The position numbers were made by a program, and so were the translations under genes. Below are positions 26,167 to 37,668 of a stretch of DNA of 64,000 nt, in pieces; the stretch's first letter is position 1; each line of letters starts with the position of its first letter. The notes beneath the pieces were generated by a model, which saw only the letters and a list, made by a program, of their open reading frames with translations, made no database searches and was not told where the DNA came from. The stretch comes from Pelomyxa schiedti (Eukaryota; Evosea; Pelobiontida; Pelomyxidae), in NCBI GenBank assembly GCA_020536535.1, contig JAHLWZ010000197.1:748-64747 (forward strand), read 5' to 3'.

Positions 26167-26629
26167 CAGAGAGGACAAGGCTCTTGCACTGTGTCGTGTC
26201 GTTACGACGGCAAAGGGGAAAAAAACAAAGAAACGGTTGTGTGTCGATCGCACCTTTTTTATTTTTATTTTATTTTTTTGACTTTTTTTTCCTTGCAAGA
26301 TGCCAGTGTTCTACTAATTTTAGGGGTAATACATCGGTTCCCGGCGTTTCTTCCAACACCCCTTGCTTTGTGCCAGTTCCCATTGTGATCCCTCGGAATT
26401 GAATCTCAAATCACTCGAATGGTGACGTTTGTTGTCAGCTGTAAAGAAACCTTCGAATTTTTGGCATTAGTTCCCTGCACTTCGTGTCACGCACAACAGA
26501 CGTAGACATTTCAGCATTTTACAAAAAAACCGAACCCTGGGACACGAGACGTATGTGTGGCTGAGAAAGTATAGTTACCAAAGAAAACAACAAGGAGCCA
26601 AGTACACTGCTGTTCATTGACAGGCGGGC
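26167..26629. other. Divergent intergenic region, kinase and PLC-like genes
   Basis: No gene seen. Poly-T runs (about 26250-26290) and AT-rich blocks sit between the two start codons, so it presumably holds both promoters. Confidence 0.4.
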
Positions 26630-27895
26630 ATGGCAAGTGTGACATCACGCGCCGATTGGATGGGAAGAAACCGCGCCGCCCTGGCCGCACAACAACTGGT
26701 ATCCACATCGCTACCAGGGACACACGACTCAGGAACCGCCACACTGCGTGAGACGAACGAGCTTGCACCACCTTACGACAAAGTGGGGATATTTGCGCGC
26801 CCGACGGTTGCTTCTTGGTCAAAAACACAACAGTATGGCATCTTTGGTATGTATTCAATGCATACTATAAAAAGTTGTGATGGATGGGAGGTTCCTTACA
26901 CTTGCATGGCAGACCAACTGGAGAGAGGCGTGCGCTATCTCGATCTGAGGTTGGCGTGGAGACCACTTCTAAGGAGTGCCGTGGTTGTTCATGGGATGTA
27001 CGGCGACCCACTTGTATCTGTTTTGCGGGATATTAAAGCCTTTATTGCAAAATATCAGTGGGAGATTGTGGTACCTTCTCGTTTCTGTGTCTCTTTCTAG
27101 AACTAACAAAATAGCAAGATTTTGGACATGAACCATCTATATGACTTCACCAGTGATGGGCACGCTCGCACGGTGCAACTTATAGAAAGTGAACTCGGAA
27201 ATCTTCTCATAGAAAGGACCACTTGCTCTTGTCCACACACTCATATCCAAGGTGGCTTTCCAGGAATGTGCATGACATTCGGGAGTTTGTGGGCAACACC
27301 TCACAGAGTACTCGCTGTGTATGCTGACTCCTCAACAGCATTATCTCATCCGCAACTCTGGCCGGCAGAGGTGGTGTGCTCACCTTGGCCTCGTACTACT
27401 GATGTCAAGAAACTCCTCAAGTACCTCGATGTGCAATGTCAAACAAGAATATTCTTCAATGCAATTGGGGCTGCACCACATCCATGCCCTTTGGACTCTT
27501 CTGAGACAACTAGTGGGACATCCACTACAGCCAGCGGTTCTCCACTCACTATATCCCCAGTGTCATCGACTGTGGAAGGCAAGTCGTCACATCAACTTCA
27601 TGTGCTCCAAGGTGTTCTCACCCCAGACACGTGGATGGTTATTGGAGCGATGCTGCAGGGGGCGGATGTTGAATCCATTGAAGGGACTCCACGCAAGGTT
27701 CGCTCCCTTGAAGAAATGGCTACTGTTCTTAACCCAAGTGTCCTTTTGTGGCTGAAAAGACAAGGGTACATACTAATTCACGTTTCCCTGCCCGATCTCA
27801 ATTTATTCAGGAAGGATGCGCCAATCAATATTGTTGAGATGGACTGGTTCACAACAGAATTTATTGATACACTCATTCAACGAAATTTTCCCTAA
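26630..27895 (+). CDS. PI-PLC X-domain-containing protein (PLCXD type)
   Basis: Exons 26630-27070 and 27119-27895 (48-bp intron) give 405 residues. The X domain of phosphatidylinositol-specific phospholipase C starts with the first catalytic His (STSLPGTHDSGTATL). A long aromatic loop follows, then QLERGVRYLDLRL and the second catalytic His (AVVVHGMYGDP), then EIVILDMNHLYDF. There is no PH, EF-hand, Y or C2 domain, so it is the small PLCXD/bacterial-like form rather than a classical PLC. There is no clear signal peptide. A Ser/Thr-rich insert (about residues 285-310) is unusual. Cleavage of phosphoinositides or GPI is predicted from family, not shown. Confidence 0.88.
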
Positions 27896-28022
27896 TAAGC
27901 CCAAGTATTGTTATGATTTCTTTTTCTTTTTTTCAAAAATAAAAAAATGTTATGGTATCTGTATTGTAAGTGTTTGCGTCAGACTGAGGGTTAGTATCAT
28001 GTTGTCAAAATACGAATGCTTC

Positions 28023-29043
28023 CTAGTGCCTTTTATTAGGGCAACCCCCGCACCCTCCACCAGGGAACCCCCCACATGAAGCCTGCTGACCAGGACACCC
28101 TCCACAGCCTCCAAATGAGCCACAAGAACCAGGGAATCCACCACCGCAACCATATCCAGGGAATGCGGAGTTTCCAAAGTTGGGTGACCCACCACAGCTG
28201 GTTCTCCTTGGGCACCCCCCACTACAGCAGCCTCCCCTTCCCTGGGAGAATTCCGAGGCCAGCCTGGCTGCTTCTTGCTCTGCTTCTTGTTGTTTCCGGA
28301 GTTCTTCCGCGGCTTTCCGGGCTTTGGCGGCATCTTCTTCCTTCTTCACTCTGATTGCCTCTTCAACTTTGTGTTTGGTAGCATCTGTGGATTCATCCCA
28401 GTCTAGCTGACACGCTTTCCTCAGATCGTCCAGAGATTGCTCGTACTTGTTCAACTGGAAAAGTACCGTGCCTCTTGTCTTGAGGGCCCTGGTGCAGTTG
28501 CAATTGCACTTGATTGCGGCATCACAGTATCTCACAGCGGCTAATTTGGAACCGGCTGAACTTGCCAATGATCCCAGTTGCGCGTATACGCTGGCAATCA
28601 GTGCAATCATTCTGGGACCAAAACCCGCCGGTTGTGTGGTTCCCTCACACGTGTCTCTTACAGCACCCAATAGAACAGATATAGCCTCCTCAGTGTTTCC
28701 AGAAGAACCCATTGAAGCGGCACTCTCACGTGCATTGCGTATCGTCTCCTGTGCTACGAATTACATTTTAAGCGTGCTGTCTCGTAAAAAAGCAATAACC
28801 TCCATTCCGTACTCTCCATCGAGTGCATCGCCGTTCTCATCGCCAGGCGACTCGAGTGCAACCAAAATGCATTGTGGGAGCTCCACCGGGCCTGGGTCTC
28901 GCTCTTGGTCGCCGTCAAGAAGGCCGTGGTCTGGGTGAGTATTTTTGAGCATAGCACCAACAACATCACGGTAGCAACTCACCTCTCATGAAACATGCAA
29001 ACTTCAGAAGTACGTCCATTCCCGTGTCACATGTGCTGTCCAT
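28023..29043 (-). CDS. Hip/ST13-like TPR co-chaperone with Cys/Gly-rich tail
   Basis: Exons 29043-28983, 28930-28800 and 28748-28023 give 305 residues. The N-terminal segment (DVLLKFACFMR) resembles the Hip dimerisation region. An acidic stretch, TPR helices (AVRYCDAAIKCNCNC; RALKTRGTVLFQLNKYEQSL) and the Hip-like DLRKACQLDWDESTDA follow, then a charged helix (EEDAAKARKAAEELRKQQEA). The C-terminus is made of Gly/Pro/Cys repeats (GGFPG, GGCGGCPG) where animal Hip has GGMP repeats; about 18 Cys replace Met positions. The STI1/DP domain of Hip is absent. It would connect Hsp70 with HSP90, and two HSP90 genes lie in this window. The start is 65 bp downstream of the CFAP52 stop on the same strand. 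Confidence 0.75.
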
Positions 29044-29108
29044 GGTTTCGTTCAAAGTGTTTCTTTTTACACGCAAAACAATAAATTTTGTTGATGGTGC
29101 GCCGCGGT

Positions 29109-32100
29109 TTAGTTTGAAGCTTCCCAAGTGTAAACACACCCGGACTTATCCACAGAAACCACAAACTTTCCATTGGGTGAAACCTTCACTGCGGTTATCT
29201 GTGCACCATGGTGGGCAGTACCCGCAGCCACTGCGCTTCCGGAGTCGGAGTTGTACATCTGTGCCACAGTTACAGTTATTACATCAGGTTGGCTGCCTAC
29301 CTTGATTGATCGGTCCTTCTCTGCAGAAACAATATATTCACTGCTGACATCCAGGTCAGTGATGGGCGAGTTGCTTGTGAGGTTAATTTCTTCCAGCAAT
29401 ACCCCTGATTCAACAGCCCAGACAACAAACTTTCGAGGGTAAGGGCATAATGGGGAAGCCAGTTTGCGTTATATACCTTGTTGTTGGTTCCAACTGTTAT
29501 GACAGTTTGCTCATCCGCACTGAAAAAGGCCCGAAGAATGGGAGTACTGTAGAAGAAAACAGCCCTGTGGGATAGGGTTCTGAGATTCCATATCTGGCGA
29601 GAGGTTATAATGCGAGAGGGAGATTAGGACTCTACAATACACGACCCATCATGGCTTGCTGTGAGAAAGTCATCTCCACTCTCACTGAAACTTAGAGCAG
29701 TTATCATTTCTAAAAAAAAAAAAAAAGGGTAACAAGTGCAGCTAGAAAGGGGGATCTCACTTTTGTGGTCCTTTAGAATTGCTTCCACGCCTCTGGATGA
29801 CTTGCCTAATGTCCAAACACATACTTCGCCATTGGCCCCTCCTACAACGGCAATGGTACTGGAAGGAGCTGTGGCGACCGCTGTTACTCCCTGAGGACAT
29901 GTATTTACTTCCCACTTGAACCTTCCTGTCTGTGGAGTGTGAGCACGTAGCTTGCCATCACTCCAGCCTTTATTATGCATGAAAAGTGTGAGGAAATTGA
30001 GAGCGCCCTTTAGGAAGACAAACCTGAAAGAATGCTTCTACCGTTTTTGGGGATATGAACACATAGGCATTCAACGCCCAATACTGATATACGCAGCAGT
30101 TCTTGCGAGGTTGAGGAATTCCAAACACAAATATCACTTCCAGAACATGTTGTAAATAAATCACTGAAGTTGCTAAAAGTAACGTGAGATAGTTTTTAGG
30201 AAAACTAACAGAGTTATTACTGAGGGAAGCAGATCCCGTTGACACGGGCGCAAGGCGCACTCTCCAGTAAAGTTGCTTGTAAAGTTGTACTTTCAACAAA
30301 GTATATTTTGGATTTCTCCGTCCCAACCCAGAGTCCACCCTGACCACTGTCTGAAATCGAGTTTATAGCTCCCTCTAACTGCACTTGCCTGGTGGTTGAG
30401 ATTAGTCCACAACAAAAAGGGTTAGCAAACCGTTTTATTGTAAGCATTGTATTGTCTATTGCATATAATACACCATCTCCAGAACCAACATAGATCTCAC
30501 ACTCCGGATTGGACAGAGCAATGGCGCGAACTCCGCACTGTATAAGAGGTGCCTCCGCTCTGTCAGCAAGTGCTGTCTGCTGAAATACGCGTCGGCGTGG
30601 AGCATCTTGTCTTTCACAAGGTCCCGAATTCTTGAACACTCTATTTTTTAGGTCGACCTGGTTGTGAGGAAAGGAAAAGAGATGAGATTGGGGTAGTGGT
30701 TGTATAATAATCAGGAAAGGGCAATCACATCTAATACATCTCCACTGGTTGTTGCACAATATACTCTGCTATCAGTAGAATTAATGGCAAGCTGGGTGAT
30801 CACTCTTCTCAAAGACCCAAATTGAAATTCTTCCGGTGTTATTATCTTTTGAAGTCTTAAACTATTTGCATGTCAAGTATTGAAGGGAATTTTTTACCTT
30901 AGCCTGTTCCTGCACATTCCACTGCTGTATAGTGTGTTCTCCTGCAAGTTAACGTTAGATCAGGACTCAGACACTGTGAAAGGGTGGTAAAAACCTGCAG
31001 TAAGGAACATGTTATCAGCCCGGTTAAAAAAGCAAATGCACAGTAACCTTTCCCTGTTAGGTAACATTAGGTTCATGAGAATTTATTGCTGAAGAGGAAG
31101 AAGAACCTTGAGGAAGTGTAAGTAAACAATTTGCCGCTGAATAGATTCCATACAGATATTCTATTGGCAGTTACTTCATATAAATCAGATGCATGAGGGT
31201 ACTGTACACATTATCGTGCCCCAAGCTTAGTAGATACTTTTCAGAAGGAGAAAATGATAGTGATCTCACTCCACCGCGATGTTGTGTGAATTTGTGAATG
31301 CATTGCAAGGTGGCATGTTTACAGACAAAAATGTCAGCCTGGAACATTATGAAAGGGTGGAAGTATTGGCAGTGAAAAGTACTAGTACACTTGGCTCTGC
31401 ATTGGTTCCATAGGCTACAAGAGTCCCAGACTTGGATAAGGATACACACGACACATCTCCTCCTAATATATCGCCTTCCAGTACGCCACCAACGCTGCTC
31501 CCTTCACTGTTAAACTTGCGCAAAACCACACTTGAACCACTCGGCACAAGCAATGTCTGAGTTTCGTAGTGGTAAACCAGGCCGCCATTAACCCTTCCTA
31601 CACAGAGAATGTTATTTCGCTGTACGAAATCCCCTCACTGAGAGGGAAGGCAAGGTTACCAGAAAAGCCTATGCAGGATTTGAGTGACAGTACGCTATTC
31701 GTTAACTGTCCCGTGGTTCTGTTTCCAACCGCCCTCCCGCTCTCGGTTGCGCTCTTCCCAGGAGGGGAAATCGCCGTGCATTTTGTAGCGGCAGCGCTAC
31801 TGGCGCTGGTTGTGACAACCGAGGCGCCACAATCAGGATTTGCAACCGAGGCGGTAGACGAGATCCCGATGCGGCGTTCTCTCCTCGCGACACCCGCTGA
31901 CTTTGCTTTCTTTGTTGATGCAGTCTTTGTCACCGAAAATGACGATGTGGTAGTTGTTGTAGTCCTAGTGGTGGTTGTGGATCTCCTCCCTTTAGTATTA
32001 TTGACAGTGGGTTTTTGTTTGGTGTTTGTGACGCTGCCACGACTGGACGCCAAACTGCTCCGTGATGACGTGGCTGCAGAACTAATTGGGGTAATTGCTC

Positions 32101-32137
32101 TGCTTGAATTATTGCTGCGACCTCCGAGGGCGTTCAT
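29109..32137 (-). CDS. CFAP52: Cilia- and flagella-associated protein 52 (WD repeats) with Ser/Thr-rich N-terminal extension
   Basis: WD-repeat protein of the axonemal doublet microtubule (also called WDR16). The first exon is 32137-31660, then a 62-bp intron. The propeller begins LSLKSCIGFSGRVNGGLVYH, matching the family start, and continues ADIFVCKHATLQCIHKFTQH, SLSFSPSEKYLLSLGHD, AINSISDSGQGGLWVGTEKS, WSDGKLRAHTPQTGRFKW, VVGGANGEVCVWTLG, DDFLTASHDGSCI and VKVSPNGKFVVSVDKSG. About nine or more short introns interrupt it. The roughly 155 residues encoded before the first blade are low-complexity Ser/Thr/Ala/Arg and not part of the usual protein; they may be a real extension or an upstream start artefact. 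Its presence implies that the organism builds a cilium or flagellum. Confidence 0.88.
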
Positions 32138-32399
32138 CGCTGTTGGTACAACGCGGTTATTTGAAATTTTCAATTCGTAGAAACAATCAGTCTCCAAAGA
32201 AAGCCTGACACCTCGACAGCTTGGAGCTGTTTAGACTTTGTCTTGAGCCCTCCCTGTGATGTAGTGTGTCGGTTCTACATGGTTGTTCGGGGGGGTGCGT
32301 TTGCAAGAGGAAATTTCCCCGATTGGAAAGCCTGTCTGACAAAAGCACAGAAAGTGACTTCCCAACTCCGTCACAATAACCGACACACTCACAGCAAGA

Positions 32400-33005
32400 A
32401 TGGGCTACACGTCCGGGCAAGTACACAACGACACTCGCGCCACGGGGAAGGCGTCGGTGGCGCCAACGTGGGCTACGTCAGGCATCGGCCTCAACGAGTA
32501 CACGGCGTGCCCAAACACGGCGTGCAGGGCTCAGGCGCCGGGGATGTACGCCGGACGCGTCGTGATCCAGCTGGGCAAGGGCAACTTCTGGCTGTGGGAC
32601 ATTGTCAACTCCCTCAAGTGCCCTCTGTGTTCCTCGCCAGTGACTCATCAGGAGCTATTTGTTGCTTCCGTGCGTTTGCCTTTATCTCCGTCTCTCTCTT
32701 TTTTTCATCAAGTTGATTGTTATGTCTCTGTATTATGGGATGCGGACACTAGCAGCTGTTATTGTGGGCTTTGAAATCGATTACTTGATTATATTAACAA
32801 CGCCTATACGTTATGCAAGTTACATTGCCACTGACCCTTTTACAAATAGGCGTCGTGGAAGATGACTGTGTATGGTGAAGATAACAGCACCACAGTCACA
32901 CATGGCACTGTTACTGGCCCCAAGTACACTGTTTTGCACTCTGGTGAAGGTTCCACATCCACCAGGTCAACATCCAGAACATCCATAAACTTCGAAATAA
33001 GCTGA
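32400..33005 (+). CDS. Small zinc-binding-type protein with CPxxxC and CPLC pairs
   Basis: Exons 32400-32669 and 32850-33005 (180-bp intron, phase 0) give 141 residues. It has a Gly/Thr-rich N-terminus, ACPNTACRAQ, a Trp-rich core (QLGKGNFWLWDIVNSLKCPLCSSPV) and a C-terminal beta-rich part (SASWKMTVYGED). The paired cysteines suggest one metal site. The CPLC-V-then-aromatic pattern resembles an amoebozoan family of small RING-like proteins that I cannot name. There are no membrane segments. The function is unknown. The gene diverges from CFAP52 across 262 bp. Confidence 0.65.
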
Positions 33006-33451
33006 TACTTTCCCACATGCGGCACAACCACACTACCCTCTATCACACACACAACTTCAAAAAAAAAAAGATGGTGTATTTTTTTTCCTATCCACTGACT
33101 TCCTGTTTGTATATTTGACATGGGGCACTAGTGTTACTGTGAGTACTGGATGCATTGCAAGAAGCCAGAAATGTGGTTCATGGCATTGAAGGAGAAAGTG
33201 TTGTGGCTGTTGGGCAGTTACAACGCCCCCATATCCTCTGACTTGGTGTAAAGGTATTGGTTAACTTTCAACTTCTTCACATTCCCATGTGGGAAGCAAA
33301 GTTTTTCACATCCAAAATGAGTACTTACCCGCAAAGAATAAGTCACTTTGACACAACTGCTGTTCCCTTGTGAGTCTGGCACATCATGTTATACGAAATC
33401 TAGTTCCCAAAAAAAGTCCAATTCTGATAGCAGATCCGTTAAAAAAAAAAA
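33006..33451. other. Intergenic region before the DNA polymerase gene
   Basis: No gene seen. It contains a run of As (33060-33069) and another immediately upstream of the polymerase ATG. Confidence 0.4.
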
Positions 33452-36178
33452 ATGCGAGAAGATGAGGGAGCGACGCAAAAAAGGGGAATCAGTGTGACGC
33501 TAGACGGGACGGTGCAAAAATGTGCAGCAGACCTGACCCCGATGTTTCCCATAACTCCGTTCGTGTGCCCCACGCAGCCGCGGTGCCGGCCCCGCTACGC
33601 CGTCCTCGGCCTCGCCACGTCTCCGCAGGACCCCGAGTCCGTCGCCGTCTGCCGAATCTCGTTCGACTACGACCGCGACGTCGACGTCGTCCGCGCAGGC
33701 GGCGCCCCGCGCGTCTGCGTCATGCGCGCCTCGGACGTGGCGTCGCTGGCCCGCGCCGTGCGCCGCCGGTGGACCGACCAGCTGCGCGAATTATGGGACG
33801 CCGAGAAGAGCGCCGAGGAGCAGTTCCACCGCGCCAAGTCCGTCTCCGCCATCGTGGGCGCCGGCGAGCGCGCCGACGTGGGCGCCGACGTCGCCGCCTC
33901 CGCCGCCGCCGACGCGGTCGCCAGCGCCGCGGCCACCGCCGCCGCGACGGCCGCCGCCGCCCGCGTCGCCGAGAACAAGGTGCCGCCCTTCTGGAGCGCC
34001 GACGACGACAGCGACGAGTGGTGGGACTCTGCCCAGGTGTGGATCGCGTGCTTCGACGCCTCCCCGGTGTTCGGCCGCCTCGTCAGCGAGATGCGCCGCG
34101 TCTCTGGTGGTGGTGGTGGCGGCGGCGGCGGTGCCGCTGCTTCTGGTGCATCTAGCGGTGGGAGCGGGAGCGGGAGTGGAAAGGACGACGCCACGATGTT
34201 GTCGATTGTGGATAAGGGGTGCCTCAGGGACGTGGCTCTGCTGGATATGCTCATCAAGCTGAGTGAGTGCGATGCAATCAAGCCGGAGCCGCACTCGTTG
34301 GCTGAGATTGTGCATGACTATGCTCCTTGGGCCGAGGCCATCGTGGGTGAGGCGGCGTCGGGATCGGGCTACCCTCAGCACGTGCTCGACGCGTTCTGCT
34401 GCGCCGCTGCTTACGAGTCTATGGTGGTGAGGGCGGCGCACAACATGGATAGGTACAGGGACGAGTACTTGCCTGGAGTTTTGGCCAAGTACGGGTTCCT
34501 TACTGACGTGATCCAGGTGAAAGGTAGCCTTGCTCTTTCCCAAATCACCCAAAATGGTATTCATGTGGATTTGCCCTTGCTTCACAAGCGTGCTGAGGAA
34601 GTGGAAGCAGAGGTGAAGAAGATTATTTCTGAGTTGACTTCGCATGCAGACTACTCTTGTATCTTCCACAAAAATGCTGATGGTACCTTTGCCACTGAAG
34701 AGGGGCACCTCCGGCCTCGAATCAACCAGGACAACCTAAGGGAACAACTAAAGAAAGCCGCAGCCGAAGTGGACCCTGCAAAGGGATTGGAGCTTCCTTG
34801 TTCAAAAAAGGATGGTATTGTTGATATCTCCACTTGGAAGTGGAAGAAGTATTGCACATTCCACCCATTCGTAAAGCTGTGGTTTGACATGGAACACCTT
34901 TCTAAAGTTATGACCTATGTGACATCATTACTGCAGACTATCAATACCACCACTACTCCAAATGGCCCCTTGGGGATAGTGCACCCTATATACTTCCCGC
35001 TCGTGAGGAATGGCAGAGCAAGTTGCCATGGGCCAAATATTCAAATAACTCCAGCGAGTGGGGGATTCCGTGAGATGTATATTCCATCTCCCGGGAGCGT
35101 CTTTGTCATTGCCGACTACAGTTTTATTGAGCTCTGCACTCTTGCTGCCGTTTGTGAATCTAGATACAAGTTCTCTGTTCTCGCTCAGGTCATTCGGGAC
35201 GGCACAGATCCCCACTGCTTCACAGCTGCTATGTTCCTTGGCATGAGTTTGCAGGCGTTCATGGCACTGAAGGAGTCTAATGATCCGGAAGATAACCATA
35301 AATTCCATGATTGGAGACAGAGGGCCAAGTCTATCAACTTCGGTATCCCTGGTGGATGGAGCCCTCAAGCTTTAAGGGAGTATGCACTGACAAGTTATGG
35401 AGTAGAGCTATCACGCAAAGAGGCCATCAATTTCCGAGACAAGCTTGTTGGCGAAGTCTACCCCGAGATTGGCTTCTATTTGTATGAAGATAGTTTCAGG
35501 CTGCTTGCTGCAAACTTGAATGCAAGCCTAGGGGAAACATGGACTGTACTATGGGGCAGAAGGCGATCAGCCAGAGCCGGTGGTGCCATACGCAGTGTCT
35601 TACGTGGTAACATTCGCAGGAAGGATGGAACCCCTTTTGAAGAAGAGTTTGTCAAGGAAGTGTGGGCTGGAATCACCCAACTCATTGCAAAGAGCAACAA
35701 CCCGACCTTGCAGAAACTATTAGCCGCCGTAGAAGCCGGCCCGCAAGCTGAAGGAGACGAACGCAAGGCTCTGTGCACGGCACTCCACGACGCTCTGTTC
35801 GCCGCCGACGCGGTCACATCCACCGGAAGAATAAGGTGCGGAACAACATTTACCAAGGCAAGGAACACACCATTCAGCGGTCTGGCTGCGGATGGCGCCA
35901 AGTTGGCAATGTGGAATCTGACCCGCACTGGATACAAGGTGGTTGCGTTCGTGCATGATGAAATAGTTGTGGAAATACCGGATGCTGAAGACCACATTCT
36001 CACCAGAGAGGTGACTATGATTGAGAAAATACTGTGCACTTCCATGCAGGAGTTGACCAGGAAAGTCCCAATAAGTTGCAAGCTAGCTTTATCACGCCGT
36101 TGGTGCAAGGACCCACAGAAGATCAAAAACCCCTTCACAAACTACCTTGGTGTTTACGACCCTCCTCTCAGTTTCTGA
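33452..36178 (+). CDS. Family-A DNA polymerase, intronless, bacterial/phage-like variant
   Basis: Single uninterrupted frame of 908 residues. The polymerase domain (about 400-905) carries GRASCHGPNIQITPASGGF, motif A VIADYSFIEL (catalytic Asp), motif B RQRAKSINFGIPGG and motif C VAFVHDEIVVEIP (catalytic Asp). Motif B has the Arg, Lys and Phe of the O-helix but GG where most enzymes have YG, a form I associate with a bacterial/phage subgroup. The N-terminal 300 residues hold no clear 3'-5' exonuclease motifs and carry Ala-rich and Gly-rich low-complexity inserts. There is no helicase domain, so it is not Pol theta. It could serve organelle DNA or repair. Lack of introns amid intron-dense genes and the GC-rich 5' half suggest transfer or retro-origin. 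Confidence 0.93.
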   Translation: MREDEGATQKRGISVTLDGTVQKCAADLTPMFPITPFVCPTQPRCRPRYAVLGLATSPQDPESVAVCRISFDYDRDVDVVRAGGAPRVCVMRASDVASLARAVRRRWTDQLRELWDAEKSAEEQFHRAKSVSAIVGAGERADVGADVAASAAADAVASAAATAAATAAAARVAENKVPPFWSADDDSDEWWDSAQVWIACFDASPVFGRLVSEMRRVSGGGGGGGGGAAASGASSGGSGSGSGKDDATMLSIVDKGCLRDVALLDMLIKLSECDAIKPEPHSLAEIVHDYAPWAEAIVGEAASGSGYPQHVLDAFCCAAAYESMVVRAAHNMDRYRDEYLPGVLAKYGFLTDVIQVKGSLALSQITQNGIHVDLPLLHKRAEEVEAEVKKIISELTSHADYSCIFHKNADGTFATEEGHLRPRINQDNLREQLKKAAAEVDPAKGLELPCSKKDGIVDISTWKWKKYCTFHPFVKLWFDMEHLSKVMTYVTSLLQTINTTTTPNGPLGIVHPIYFPLVRNGRASCHGPNIQITPASGGFREMYIPSPGSVFVIADYSFIELCTLAAVCESRYKFSVLAQVIRDGTDPHCFTAAMFLGMSLQAFMALKESNDPEDNHKFHDWRQRAKSINFGIPGGWSPQALREYALTSYGVELSRKEAINFRDKLVGEVYPEIGFYLYEDSFRLLAANLNASLGETWTVLWGRRRSARAGGAIRSVLRGNIRRKDGTPFEEEFVKEVWAGITQLIAKSNNPTLQKLLAAVEAGPQAEGDERKALCTALHDALFAADAVTSTGRIRCGTTFTKARNTPFSGLAADGAKLAMWNLTRTGYKVVAFVHDEIVVEIPDAEDHILTREVTMIEKILCTSMQELTRKVPISCKLALSRRWCKDPQKIKNPFTNYLGVYDPPLSF

Positions 36179-36346
36179 AACCAGCCAACACCCCCAAACT
36201 CTTTTTGGAAAACAAAGACAATTTCTCATTTTCGGCATACAAAAACAAAACCTCAGCGCTCCTCCGCACCTAAAACCTGCGCACACCCAGGGGGAGCAAC
36301 CCTCCTCCTTTCCGGAAAAAGTTCTCAAGTACAGTACGGGGAGCCC

Positions 36347-37668
36347 ATGAGGTATTCTACTACAACCACACGAGGAGCACTCCTGGACTTACACACGGAG
36401 CTTGACACTCCTCGAACTCCTCCCGCGGTTCGGAGCCTTCCCCCTTCCCTCCCGTTTTTAGGTGTTTTCCCACGCGCGTGTGTGTTACAGACTCGACCCC
36501 GATGCCCCATTCTTTTGCAAAGGGCACACGCCTTTCAAAGGCGTGCATCGCTGGCCAAGTTGGAAATTGTTGTGGCCATATTCGCGGCCGTCTGCCTTGT
36601 GGCATTTATGACACCGAAGGATGACACGGGCGTGAGGATAGCGTTGGACGACTTCTACTCTAGGCCAATGTTACCGTCGACGGTGGTTTCGTTGTATGAG
36701 ATGGCGAGGTGCTGGATTGGCATTATTTCCATTGCTAGTATGTTATACCAGAAGTTGATTGTTGACGCTGTTTTCCTGTGCTTACAGCCATATTAAAGTT
36801 TCCTCTGTGGTAGTTCTCTGCTTTGTGGTATGGAGGAGGGGATTTTTGGGAAGTCATGAGCTCCTAATACCTGCCCGCCAATATGCAAGTCTTCACCCTT
36901 TGTATTTGGAAGTCTAACGGCGTGACAAGGTTGTGGTGAAATTCTTCTCCAATTTTCTGTTGTGGATCCTCTTCTTTTACATCTTCTCCGTTCTTGGCAA
37001 GGTGATAGACCACACACAGGGAGACCCTGTGAAGATGGAGGCCATCTTTCAGTTGTGGAGGAGCGGTATACTTTTCGATTCTCTCATGACGAGCAGCTTC
37101 ATTGTTGCTGTTCTTCCTGCTTACCTTATTGGACTTGCTGACTCGGTTACGTGCACCATTGCTGCACTAGTTGTGTTCCTCTACACCATGGGGTTGCTGT
37201 ATGGTACAGTGCTGCGTATTTTTATTGCCGCGAGCTCCATGAATGCTCAAGGCCTCCTTTACCGTTGCAAAGCCACTCACATCGAAGGTAATCTCTTACT
37301 CCCTCTTCTAAGCTGCTCATTCTCTCGCTTTAGGCTACGAAAAGATTCAGTCGCGCACTGCTATGGCCAGTATAATGCTCAACATAGTCATGTTTGCATA
37401 TGTGGCTGTTGCTTACCATGGTATGATGCCACATTTCCACTGGCAACACGTGTGTGGTGCATCACACTCACACTTCTCCCAATCAGGTGTGGATGCCCAC
37501 TATCGCCCAATTATGTTGTACGTGAAGATAGCTCTGGCTGTACATGGAATAGAAGTATGCCGCAGGTTTCTCGAGTGGGCACTGCAGCCGAGGCCCCCGG
37601 CCTTTGACGACCACGTAGACTGCAGTGAATTCGATGCAGATCTTTTTGCTGGTGTAGACTTCAGATAA
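36347..37668 (+). CDS. Multispanning membrane protein of unknown family
   Basis: A consistent model is 36347-36737, 36799-36884, 36930-37287 and 37334-37668 (389 residues). It predicts about six hydrophobic segments, including KLEIVVAIFAAVCLVAFM, SSVVVLCFVVW, FLLWILFFYIFSVL, SFIVAVLPAYLIGLA, IAALVVFLYTMGLLYG and ASIMLNIVMFAYVAVAYHG. The first 75 residues are Pro/Arg-rich and cytosolic-like, and the C-terminus is acidic. Two uncertainties remain. The intron at 36885 either uses a GC donor (GCAAGT, 45 bp) or is a longer GT-AG intron from about 36825. The 66-nt segment 37422-37487 may be an in-frame intron. I do not recognise the family. Confidence 0.6.

Noticed and set aside
31569-32180. Plus-strand open frame of about 200 residues opposite the CFAP52 start
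   Set aside because: The minus-strand frame joins in phase to the CFAP52 propeller, while the plus frame is Val/Leu shadow sequence with no similarity.
36885-36929. GC-AG intron with GCAAGT donor in the membrane-protein gene, as a fourth non-canonical case
   Set aside because: A longer GT-AG intron from about 36825 to the same acceptor also keeps frame, and no family alignment fixes the junction.
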